The notes below the pieces were generated by a model. That model made no database searches. It was not told the DNA's origin and saw only the letters and a list, made by a program, of their open reading frames with translations. From contig NZ_MVOL01000004.1 of the NCBI RefSeq assembly GCF_002018875.1, forward strand, positions 124,001 to 188,000: a DNA stretch of 64,000 bases, written 5' to 3'. The translations under genes and the position numbers were made by a program. Below are positions 43,996 through 51,587 of this stretch, in pieces. How positions within the stretch are numbered: the stretch's first letter is position 1; each line of letters opens with the position of its first letter. This stretch comes from Pseudomonas sp. MF4836 (GTDB taxonomy: Bacteria; Pseudomonadota; Gammaproteobacteria; Pseudomonadales; Pseudomonadaceae).

Positions 43996-45396
43996 TTAGA
44001 ACTGCGTTGCCGCACCTTCCACATCCATTGCCGCCTGGCGCAGGGCTTCGGAGCGGGTGGGGTGGGGGTGGCAGGTGAGGGCGATGTCTTCGGCCGAGGC
44101 CGAGAACTCCATGGCCACGCAGTACTCGCCGATCATTTCACTGACGCTGGGGCCCACCAGGTGCACCCCGAGGATCTGATCGGTGTGCTCGTCGGCCAGT
44201 ACCTTGGCGAAACCCTCGGTCTCATGGTTGATCTTGGCCCGGCTGTTGGCGCTGAACGGGAACTTGCCGACCTTGTAGGCCCGGCCTTCGGCCTTGAGCT
44301 GCTCCTCGGTCTTGCCGACGCTGGCCAGTTCCGGCCGGGTGTAGATGACGTTGGGGATCAGCGCGTAATTGACCTCGGCGGCCTTGCCGACGATCTGCTC
44401 GATGCAGGCCATGGCTTCGTCCTCGGCCTTGTGGGCGAGCATCGGCCCGGAGGTCACGTCACCGATCACCCAGACCCCGGCAGCCGCCGTACGGTGGCGT
44501 TCGTTGGCCAGCATGCCCCGCGAGTCGGTGCTCAAGCCGAGGTTTTCCAGGCCCAGGCCCTGGGTGTAAGGCCGGCGCCCGATGGCCACCAGCACGTAGT
44601 CGGCCTCGATCAGCTCAGCGCTGCCGCCGGCCGCCGGTTCGACGCTCAACTGCACGCCGTTGGCCGAGGTGGTGGCGCGGGTGACCTTGGCCCCGAGCTT
44701 GAAGGTGATGCCCTGTTTGCCCAGGGCGCGCTGCAGGGTCTTGCCGGCTTCGCCGTCGACCCCGGGGCAGATCCGGTCCAGGTACTCGATCACGGTGACC
44801 TCGGACCCCAGGCGGCGCCAGACCGAGCCCAGCTCCAGGCCGATGACCCCGGCTCCGATCACCACCAGGTGCTTGGGCACTTCGCCCAGGGACAGGGCAC
44901 CGGTGGAATCGAGGATGCGTTTATTGTCGATCTCCACCCCGGGCAAGGGCGTCGGCTCGGAGCCGGTGGCGATCACAATGTCCTTGGCCTGCAATGAGGT
45001 CTTGGCGCCCTGGTTGTCGGTCACCGTGACCTTGCCCGGCCCGTCGATATGGCCCCAGCCCTTGATCCAGTCGACCTTGTTCTTGCGAAACAGAAACTCG
45101 ATGCCCTTGGTCAGGCCGGCCACGCTTTCGTCCTTCTGTTTCATCATCTGCGCCAGGTTGAGGGTCGGCTTGACCTCGATGCCCAGGTTGACGAATTCCT
45201 GGCCCATGGCCGCGTCGTACAGTTCCGAGGCATGCAGCAACGCCTTGGACGGCATGCAGCCCACGTTCAGGCAGGTGCCGCCGAGGGTGGCGCGGCCTTC
45301 GACACAGGCGGCTTTCAGCCCCAGCTGGCCGGCACGGATGGCCGCGTTGTAGCCACCGGGGCCGCCGCCCAGAATCACGACGTCGTAGGTACTCAT
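43996..45396 (-). CDS. lpd3: Dihydrolipoyl dehydrogenase, LPD3 type
   Basis: 466 residues from ATG 45396 (MSTYDVVILGGGPGG); the frame opens six codons earlier. The enzyme is an FAD flavoprotein re-oxidising protein-bound dihydrolipoamide with NAD+. The FAD motif GGGPGGYNAA and the redox disulfide GGTCLNVGCMPSKA are present, and so are the NAD-binding V-I-G-A-G-V-I-G-L-E-L-G-S-V-W and the catalytic H-P-H-P-T-R-S-E. The sequence is close to LPD3 of P. putida, which is encoded away from dehydrogenase E1/E2 genes, as here. An inverted repeat lies upstream at 45457-45470. Confidence 0.96.
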   Translation of the reverse strand: MSTYDVVILGGGPGGYNAAIRAGQLGLKAACVEGRATLGGTCLNVGCMPSKALLHASELYDAAMGQEFVNLGIEVKPTLNLAQMMKQKDESVAGLTKGIEFLFRKNKVDWIKGWGHIDGPGKVTVTDNQGAKTSLQAKDIVIATGSEPTPLPGVEIDNKRILDSTGALSLGEVPKHLVVIGAGVIGLELGSVWRRLGSEVTVIEYLDRICPGVDGEAGKTLQRALGKQGITFKLGAKVTRATTSANGVQLSVEPAAGGSAELIEADYVLVAIGRRPYTQGLGLENLGLSTDSRGMLANERHRTAAAGVWVIGDVTSGPMLAHKAEDEAMACIEQIVGKAAEVNYALIPNVIYTRPELASVGKTEEQLKAEGRAYKVGKFPFSANSRAKINHETEGFAKVLADEHTDQILGVHLVGPSVSEMIGEYCVAMEFSASAEDIALTCHPHPTRSEALRQAAMDVEGAATQF

Positions 45397-45456
45397 GGCG
45401 TTACTCCTGCACAAGGGATGGGAAAGGAAGACCGTTGAAGGATGGCCGGATAAAAA

Positions 45457-45470
45457 ATTACGGTCGTAAT
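45457..45470. promoter_or_regulatory. Inverted repeat upstream of lpd3
   Basis: ATTACG and CGTAAT flank a central GT, forming a 14-base near-palindrome 60 bases upstream of the lpd3 ATG. Position and AT-rich surroundings suggest an operator for a TetR- or MarR-like regulator, but no regulator gene lies nearby. Confidence 0.35.
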
Positions 45471-45591
45471 ATGAAGCCTCGAAAGCCTACCGGTCAAGGG
45501 CCGGGTTTCGAGGAAGGAAGGCGGGGAGAGCAGGAGGGAGGTTGCTCGGGGGAGGTCAATGCCCCCGCCCGAGCGATAGAGCGTCGTTACC

Positions 45592-46524
45592 TCAGGTCCA
45601 CCAGTAGCGCACCAGGTGGAAGAAGATCGGCGCGGCGAAACACACCGAATCCAGGCGATCGAGCATGCCGCCGTGGCCTTCGATCATGTGCCCCCAGTCC
45701 TTGACCCCACGGTCGCGCTTGATGGCCGACATGACGATGCCGCCGGCGAAGCCCAGCAGGTTGATCAGCAGGGCGATCAGGAACGACTGCCAGATATTGA
45801 ACGGGGTGATCCAGAACAGCGCGCCGCCGATCAGCGAGGCCAGCAGGATGCCGCCGACAAAGCCTTCCACCGTCTTGGACGGTGACAGGTTGGGCGCGAT
45901 CTTGCGTTTGCCGAAGAGTTTTCCACAGACGTACTGCAGCACGTCCGACAACTGCACGACGATCACCAGGTAGGCGATCAGCAGCAGGTTGCGGCCCTCA
46001 TAGCCGGCAATATCGAGGGTCAGCAGGGCCGGTACGAACGACACGCAGAACACTGCGATCATCAAGCCCCACTGGACCTTGGAGGCGCGCTCCAGGAAGT
46101 GCGTGGTGTCGCCGCCCAAGGACGCCAGGATCGGCAGCAGGAGGAACACGTAGACTGGGATAAAGATCGAAAACAGCCCGTACCAGTCCGAGTAGATCAG
46201 CAGGTATTGCAGGGGCAGCGCCAGGTAGAACGCCGCCACCAGCGCCGGGTAGTCGCTGCGCCGGGTCGGGGTCAGGGTCAGGAATTCACGCAGGGCGTAG
46301 AACGACACCGCGTAGAACAGCAGGATCACCGCGCTGGTGCCGAGCCAGAAGGCCAGGCCGATCACCACCACCATCACCCACCAGGCGTTGATCCGCGCGT
46401 TGAGGTTGTCGATCACCGAGTTGGGCGTGCCGCGGGTGCGCAGCTTGAGGATGAAACCGATCAGCGAGGCCAGCACCAAAATGGCACCGATGCCGCCGAA
46501 CAACATCAGGGTTTGCTTATCCAT
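45592..46524 (-). CDS. Phosphatidate cytidylyltransferase (CdsA/YnbB-like)
   Basis: 310 residues from ATG 46524 (MDKQTLMLFGGIGA), which follows the acyltransferase stop by one base. CdsA enzymes make CDP-diacylglycerol from phosphatidate and CTP in the inner membrane. About eight hydrophobic helices are seen, and the family signature near the C-terminus is complete: S-P-S-K-T-V-E-G-F-V-G-G, then K-R-D-R-G-V-K-D-W-G, then G-H-G-G-M-L-D-R-L-D-S. It is the last gene of a six-gene operon and probably distinct from the housekeeping cdsA near the rseP locus. It corresponds to ynbB of E. coli. Confidence 0.92.
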   Translation of the reverse strand: MDKQTLMLFGGIGAILVLASLIGFILKLRTRGTPNSVIDNLNARINAWWVMVVVIGLAFWLGTSAVILLFYAVSFYALREFLTLTPTRRSDYPALVAAFYLALPLQYLLIYSDWYGLFSIFIPVYVFLLLPILASLGGDTTHFLERASKVQWGLMIAVFCVSFVPALLTLDIAGYEGRNLLLIAYLVIVVQLSDVLQYVCGKLFGKRKIAPNLSPSKTVEGFVGGILLASLIGGALFWITPFNIWQSFLIALLINLLGFAGGIVMSAIKRDRGVKDWGHMIEGHGGMLDRLDSVCFAAPIFFHLVRYWWT

Positions 46525-46525
46525 G

Positions 46526-47146
46526 TCAGGAATGCTCCGGGGCCAGGGCCAGCAGCGCTTCGCGGCTGCGTTCAAGGAAGTGCTCTTTGCTTTCACCTTC
46601 TTCAAGGTTCAGCGGGGCGCCGAAACTGGTGGTGCATAACAGCGGCAGCGGCAGGAACCGGCCCTTGGGCATGACCCGGTTCAGGTTGGCGATCCACACC
46701 GGGATCAATTGCGCCTGTGGGTAACTTTTTGCCAGGTGGTAGATCCCGCTTTTGAACGGCAGCAGGCCGTCTTCGAGGTTACGCGTGCCTTCGGGGAAGA
46801 TGATCAGCGAATCACCGTTCTCCAGGGCATCGAGCATGGGCTGCAAGGGGTTATCCACAGGCTCTTTGCGCTCGCGGTCGATCAGCACGCCGTTGAACAC
46901 GCGGTTGATGATGTAGCGGCGCAGGGTGCTCTTGTGCCAGTAGTCGGAGCCAGCCACCGGTCGCGTCAATTTGCGCAGGGCCGGGGGCAACGAGGCCCAG
47001 AGCAGCACGAAATCGCCGTGGCTGCTGTGGTTGGCGAAGTAGATGCGCTGGGTCGCTTCCGGCGCGCAGCCGAGCCACAGGCTGCGGGCCCCGGTGATGC
47101 TGCGCGCGGCAGAGGTGATGAGGGTGGAGACCACGGGTTCGAACAT
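46526..47146 (-). CDS. 1-acyl-sn-glycerol-3-phosphate acyltransferase-like protein
   Basis: 206 residues from ATG 47146. The acyltransferase box N-H-S-S-H-G-D (HX4D) and the F-P-E-G-T-R motif are present with normal spacing. PlsC-type enzymes add the second acyl chain to lysophosphatidate. There is no obvious N-terminal membrane helix, so it may be peripheral. It lies between the small membrane protein (nine bases) and the CdsA-like gene (one base), and would feed phosphatidate to it. Confidence 0.92.
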   Translation of the reverse strand: MFEPVVSTLITSAARSITGARSLWLGCAPEATQRIYFANHSSHGDFVLLWASLPPALRKLTRPVAGSDYWHKSTLRRYIINRVFNGVLIDRERKEPVDNPLQPMLDALENGDSLIIFPEGTRNLEDGLLPFKSGIYHLAKSYPQAQLIPVWIANLNRVMPKGRFLPLPLLCTTSFGAPLNLEEGESKEHFLERSREALLALAPEHS

Positions 47147-47155
47147 GAGAATTCC

Positions 47156-47611
47156 TTATCCGGCAAAGGCCAGCCAGGGGCTGGCCAGGATGAAGCCCAA
47201 TGTCAGCAAAACTTGTACAGCGAGCAGCAGAGCCTGGCGGCGCAACAGCCCCAGGGCACCACGGGTACGTTCGGGCCAGGGCCGGCCAGCGCGTGCGGCG
47301 GGTTGCAGGCCCAGCGCGCTGAGGGCCAGGTCCAGCGCCTGGGTACGCTCGGCCAGTGGCTGTGGGTCGTCGGCGACCCGTTGAAACAGGTCGGCATCGA
47401 AGGCCACGCGCAGCGCCCAGTATTTTTCCAGCAGGCCCACTACCAACAGGGTCGCCGCGAAACACAGCAGCCATGGATTGAAAGTTGCCAGCCACCAGGG
47501 GCTGAGCCCCAGGGCGACACCGAACAGGCTCAGCCCTGTGGATAACTGATCCAGGCTGCGCCCGCGGCGCAACAGGCTGGCCACCGCGTGCAATTGCATG
47601 TCAGTGGCCAT
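47156..47611 (-). CDS. Small hypothetical membrane protein of lipid operon
   Basis: 151 residues from ATG 47611 (MATDMQLHAVASLLRRG); ATG 47599 is another start, and the frame further upstream shadows the phosphatase gene. The start overlaps the phosphatase stop by 11 bases. Two or three membrane helices are likely (about 24-38, 43-60 and 128-145), with a soluble middle section. No family is recognised. It is present only as part of this operon in the window and has no counterpart in E. coli ynbABCD, so it may be a scaffold or regulator of the lipid pathway. Confidence 0.8.
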   Translation of the reverse strand: MATDMQLHAVASLLRRGRSLDQLSTGLSLFGVALGLSPWWLATFNPWLLCFAATLLVVGLLEKYWALRVAFDADLFQRVADDPQPLAERTQALDLALSALGLQPAARAGRPWPERTRGALGLLRRQALLLAVQVLLTLGFILASPWLAFAG

Positions 47612-48947
47612 AAACCGCACCCTCGACTGTGGATAACTGCTCCAGGGCCTGACGGTGCGCCGGGTGCAGGACGATCTGCGGCCGTGCGCGCTGAATCTGC
47701 ACGATAGCGGCATCGACGTTGGCCGCGCGCCCGGTGTGCAGCAGCCAGGCGGCGATGGCGGTGGCGCTGCGGGAGTAACCCAGGGCGCAGCACACCAGCA
47801 GCGGTCCGTGCTGGCGCAGGCTCTCGATGGCCTGTGCGGCGGACAGGCACTGTTCGGGGCTGGGCGCGGTCAGGTCGAGTACAGGGATCGAGCGGTAGGC
47901 CAGGTGCCGGGCGTCCAGGGACAGCTCGGCGCACAGGTCGACCACCGCGCTGAATGGACTGTCCTGCAGCTCGGCCGGGGTCGGAATCCGCCCCAGCCAG
48001 ACGTTATCCACAACCTGGTCCGGCTGTGGATGCTTGCGCGTCCACAGCCGAGAATTGATCCAGGCCGCCGCCAGGTAGGGCGCCAGCAGCCAGCGCGCGG
48101 CGGGGGTCAAGCGCCCGTCCGCGCGTTTTTGGAAGCCTTCGGCGCCAATCAGGGCGTAGTTCAGGGCCACCAGCAGCAAGGCCACAGCCGGCCACACCAG
48201 CCATAGCCAGGTGCCGCCCAGGGTCAGGGCGGGGTAGCCCAGCAGCGCCGCGGCAATCCCGTAGCGCACGGCCAGTTGCCAGCGCTTGGGGTCCTGGGCG
48301 GGCTTGAGGCGCAGCAGCGGGCTGGGTCGGTCCAGGGGCCAGAGCCAGACGCACAGCCAGCCGGCCAGGGCGCCTGTGGGCAAGTCGACAAAGTGGTGTT
48401 GATAAGTGGTGAGTACCGAGATCCCGATCAGCGCGAACCAGCCGTGCACCAGCCAGCGCCACATCCCTTGGCTATGCCGTTGATAGCAGACCCAGAGGAT
48501 CACCAGCAGGGCGATATGCAGCGACGGTGCCTGGTTGAACGGTTTGTCGAACCCGGCCAGGACCTCGAACATCCAGCCAAACACCCCGTCCAGCTCCGGC
48601 CGGGCAAAGGTGAAGCTCAACGGCCAGAGCAGGAAGCAACTGACCGCGATCAACTGCGCCGTCAGCAGGCGCAGGGCGTGGCGCTTGAGTTCTTCGCGGC
48701 TGTTGGGCAGCAACAGGGACAGGCCGTACAGCAGGTCGATGGACCAGTAGGGCACGATGGTCCAGGCCCAGAACGGCATATGGCTTTCCCAGCCGAACAC
48801 CAGGCTGCCGACATCGTCACGCTGGGAGGTGTACCAGGTGGCGAAACCGTAGGTGCTGAAAAACAGCGGTGCCAGCAGCAACAACCAGAGCACCGCGGGT
48901 TTCAGCAAGCCGGGCTCGCGGCCCGGCGTTGCGGCGTGGGTCATCAT
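47601..48947 (-). CDS. PAP2 phosphatase fused to dual-specificity phosphatase (YnbD-like)
   Basis: 448 residues from ATG 48947 (MMTHAATPGREPG), whose codon overlaps the previous gene's stop. The N-terminal half has about six membrane helices and PAP2-type residues: A-P-S-L-H and H-H-F-V-D. The C-terminal 130 residues are a cytoplasmic dual-specificity phosphatase with the C-A-L-G-Y-S-R-S loop (CX5R nucleophile) and D-L-C-A-E-L before it. In mitochondria and bacteria, such phosphatases can remove the phosphate from phosphatidylglycerophosphate-type lipids. It matches ynbD of E. coli, and the membrane half may be structural or catalytic. Two DnaA boxes lie in its reading frame region near 47628 and 48004. 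Confidence 0.9.
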   Translation of the reverse strand: MMTHAATPGREPGLLKPAVLWLLLLAPLFFSTYGFATWYTSQRDDVGSLVFGWESHMPFWAWTIVPYWSIDLLYGLSLLLPNSREELKRHALRLLTAQLIAVSCFLLWPLSFTFARPELDGVFGWMFEVLAGFDKPFNQAPSLHIALLVILWVCYQRHSQGMWRWLVHGWFALIGISVLTTYQHHFVDLPTGALAGWLCVWLWPLDRPSPLLRLKPAQDPKRWQLAVRYGIAAALLGYPALTLGGTWLWLVWPAVALLLVALNYALIGAEGFQKRADGRLTPAARWLLAPYLAAAWINSRLWTRKHPQPDQVVDNVWLGRIPTPAELQDSPFSAVVDLCAELSLDARHLAYRSIPVLDLTAPSPEQCLSAAQAIESLRQHGPLLVCCALGYSRSATAIAAWLLHTGRAANVDAAIVQIQRARPQIVLHPAHRQALEQLSTVEGAVYGH

Positions 48948-50701
48948 TGCACCCGTTGGGCCAGGGATACGCTGAAAATGCCCCACTCATCGACGCGCAT
49001 GGTCACTTTGCGGAAACCGGCGGCTTCCACCAGTTGGTCCATCTCCGCCTGGGTCCGGCGGCGCATGACCCAGGCCTGGCCCTGGCGGTGGCTGGTCAGG
49101 GCGCGGGCGATCAGTTCCAGCTGCGGGTGCCACGGCTGCCCGGTGTACACCAGGTAACCGCCGGGTTCCACGGCCTCGGCCAGGCCGGACAGCGAACCGC
49201 CGACCATCTGGTTGTCGGCGAACAGCTCGTACAGGCCCGAGACCACCGCCAGGGTCGGTTTCGGGTCGAGTGCCGCGAGGTCGGCACGATCGAAGGCATC
49301 GCCTTTGACGAAGCGGGCGATCTGGCCCAGGCCTTTCTCGCCGATCAGCGCACTGCCGTCGCGCACGTTGATGTCGCTGTAGTCGCGCAGCAGGATCGAT
49401 TCCGGCAGCGGGCTGACCCCTTGCAGGGCTTCGAGAATGTAACGCCCGTGACCGGCGGCGATGTCGACGATGCGCACTTCGCTGTTCTGTTCGCGCAGCT
49501 TGCCCATGGCCAGGCGCAGCAGCTCCTCGACGTTCAGCTTGCGTTGGCGGATGCCGCGCCAGCCGATGGAGTTGAGGTAGTTCTGGTCGATCATGCGGCC
49601 CAGGGCCGACGTGCCGGTGGGTTTGTTGCGGTACACGTAGTCCAGGGTGCTGCCGGAATCGAAACCGGTGTCGAAGCCCAGCTTGACCCCGGCCGACAGC
49701 TGGCTGCCCAGGCGCATGCTGGCGCGGGTCATGCGCCAGTACAGGTCACGGGGCGAGTTGTGCGGCAGCGGCGCGGCCAGGGATTCGGATTCGGCACAGG
49801 TAGCGCCCAGGCGATCGGCATCGAGCAGGGAAGGGCGGTCCAGGGGCTGGGCGAACGTCTGCAGGATAAAGCGTCGTGCGCTGGCGACCGCAGGGGCGCG
49901 GTTCTTCTCGCCCAGTGTGTCGTGGAAGAAGCCCGGCAGGATGTGTTTTTCCTTGTGCAGGCTGCCCAGGCGTTCGAAGAACTGCTCCTGGGGTTTGCGG
50001 TGCACGACGAAGTCGGCGCCGGAAATCAGCAGTTGGGTCGGCACTTGGATTGCCTGGGCGTCGGCCACCACGCGATCGGCAGCCTCATACAGGCCGAGCA
50101 AGACGTTGACCGAAATCGCCTTGGTGATCAGCGGGTCGCTGTCATAGGACGCGACGCGTTCCGGGTCATGGCTGAGAAAGCGCGCCTTGACGTAGCTGTT
50201 GACGAAGAAGTTGCCGCGAAACTTGCGCATCAGGGCCAGGCCGCTGCGGGCAAAGGGTACGTAGAGCTTGACCTTGAACGCCGGCGACGCGAGCACCAGG
50301 GAGCGGATGCGTGGCGCGTAGTCGTGGACCCAGGTCGAGACGATGACCGCGCCGACACTCTGGGCGACGACCGCGATGTTCTCTTCGTCGATCTGGTAGG
50401 TGGCGTTCAAGTGGTCGCAAAAGGTCTGCACGTCTCGCGCGCTGGTGGCGAAACTCGGGCTGTCGCCCCGTGCACCCGGGGACTGGCCATGGCCACGGGC
50501 GTCCCAGGCGAAGAAGTCGAAGCCGGGCAGGTCCAGTTCGTCCACCAGGTGGGCGATGCGTCCGGAGTGTTCGTGACCGCGGTGGAACAACAGCACGGCC
50601 TGGCGCGGCTCGCCGGGTGTGGCGGCAGTGGCTGGCCAGTGCCGGTAAAACAGTTCTACGCCATCGTGGGTAGTGAACGTCTGGTGTTGAGCATCGCGCA
50701 T
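48944..50701 (-). CDS. Alpha/beta hydrolase fused to SAM methyltransferase (YnbC-like)
   Basis: 585 residues. The first 290 form an alpha/beta hydrolase: the G-H-E-H-S-G segment, nucleophile elbow A-Q-S-V-G-A (Ser), then D in S-G-A-D and a final histidine in P-G-F-F-H-D. This resembles a monoacylglycerol lipase. From about 370 the class I methyltransferase domain has the SAM motif I-V-D-I-A-A-G-H-G-R-Y, then L-R-D-Y-S-D-I-N and V-S-G-L-Y-E-L. Such a fused enzyme corresponds to ynbC in E. coli. It might remove a chain or headgroup and methylate the product, but this is inference. It starts ten bases after the CDP-alcohol enzyme ends and overlaps the phosphatase start. Confidence 0.9.
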   Translation of the reverse strand: MRDAQHQTFTTHDGVELFYRHWPATAATPGEPRQAVLLFHRGHEHSGRIAHLVDELDLPGFDFFAWDARGHGQSPGARGDSPSFATSARDVQTFCDHLNATYQIDEENIAVVAQSVGAVIVSTWVHDYAPRIRSLVLASPAFKVKLYVPFARSGLALMRKFRGNFFVNSYVKARFLSHDPERVASYDSDPLITKAISVNVLLGLYEAADRVVADAQAIQVPTQLLISGADFVVHRKPQEQFFERLGSLHKEKHILPGFFHDTLGEKNRAPAVASARRFILQTFAQPLDRPSLLDADRLGATCAESESLAAPLPHNSPRDLYWRMTRASMRLGSQLSAGVKLGFDTGFDSGSTLDYVYRNKPTGTSALGRMIDQNYLNSIGWRGIRQRKLNVEELLRLAMGKLREQNSEVRIVDIAAGHGRYILEALQGVSPLPESILLRDYSDINVRDGSALIGEKGLGQIARFVKGDAFDRADLAALDPKPTLAVVSGLYELFADNQMVGGSLSGLAEAVEPGGYLVYTGQPWHPQLELIARALTSHRQGQAWVMRRRTQAEMDQLVEAAGFRKVTMRVDEWGIFSVSLAQRVQ

Positions 50702-50711
50702 TGCAATTTCC

Positions 50712-51335
50712 TTATGCTGAGGGAGCGTTGTTCTGCACTTCTTTAAGGCCCTGGCGGACCCGGTTCACAAGGGTGTAAAGCAGCAGTGCGGCGACGATCG
50801 CCAGGACGCCGTTGATCCAGGCGGCGGCGAGCCAGCCCAGGGCAATGCCGGTGGCCATGACGCCGAGGATGAACGCCCGATCGCTTTTGCCCATTGGCCC
50901 GTCGTAACGCCGGGTGGCGCCGACCATCGGCCCGAGCACGCCGGCGTATTCGCTGAACAGCGCCAACAGCGTGACCGCCAGCACCAGCAGCAGGCTGACG
51001 CCGGGGATCACGGCAAACGGCAGGATCAGCGCGCAATCGGCAACTATGTCGCACAGTTCATTGAGGTAGGCGCCGAGGCGCGATTGCTGGCCGAACTCCC
51101 GGGCCAGCATGCCGTCGATGGCGTTCAACGCCATGCGCAGGATCATCCACAGGGGGATCAGGGCGAACAGCCACAGGTGGCTGGCGAAACAGGCGATCAC
51201 CACGCCCACCAGCACCGAGACCAGCCCGGCCAGCACGGTGATCTGGTTGGCGGTGGTGCCGTTGTCGTAAAGACGCTGTACCAGAGGCCGCAGCAGGTTC
51301 TGAAAGCGCGGTTTGAGCTGATAAATCGAGAGCAT
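50712..51335 (-). CDS. CDP-alcohol phosphatidyltransferase (YnbA-like)
   Basis: 207 residues from ATG 51335 (MLSIYQLKPRFQ). The signature DGX2ARX8GX3DX3D is complete: N-A-I-D-G-M-L-A-R-E-F-G, then S-R-L-G-A-Y-L-N-E-L-C-D-I-V-A-D. Four or more membrane helices follow. These enzymes transfer a phosphatidyl group from CDP-diacylglycerol to an alcohol such as glycerol-3-phosphate, serine or inositol-phosphate; which alcohol is used cannot be read from sequence. First gene of the six-gene lipid operon; corresponds to ynbA. Its promoter region is shared with the divergent SPFH/ATPase operon. Confidence 0.93.
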   Translation of the reverse strand: MLSIYQLKPRFQNLLRPLVQRLYDNGTTANQITVLAGLVSVLVGVVIACFASHLWLFALIPLWMILRMALNAIDGMLAREFGQQSRLGAYLNELCDIVADCALILPFAVIPGVSLLLVLAVTLLALFSEYAGVLGPMVGATRRYDGPMGKSDRAFILGVMATGIALGWLAAAWINGVLAIVAALLLYTLVNRVRQGLKEVQNNAPSA

Positions 51336-51587
51336 GGTGGGACAGTTCCTTGTCACGCTGGGGAAGCCGGGTTGGATTATTGCCATAAATCCCGGGGCGC
51401 CGACATCAGTACTTCCCTTGAGGCCCCGGGTTGCCTAGTGATTTTTTGACGCACCGCACAGACGAAAAGGCATAGGGCGTGACAAAAATTTCACTACTAT
51501 TGTTATATCGTAACCAATTGTTTCGATTTCAGCGGCCTGGAAATTATCCACAGGCCCGGTTTGAACAACTGTACCTGTTGGGGTGGT
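51336..51587. promoter_or_regulatory. Divergent promoter region between lipid operon and SPFH/ATPase operon
   Basis: A 252-base gap without a gene separates the two divergent operons. It includes a lower-GC stretch around 51478-51520 and one perfect DnaA box at 51544-51552. Both operons must start here, which could allow common control, but no clear hexamer pair or operator stands out. Confidence 0.4.
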
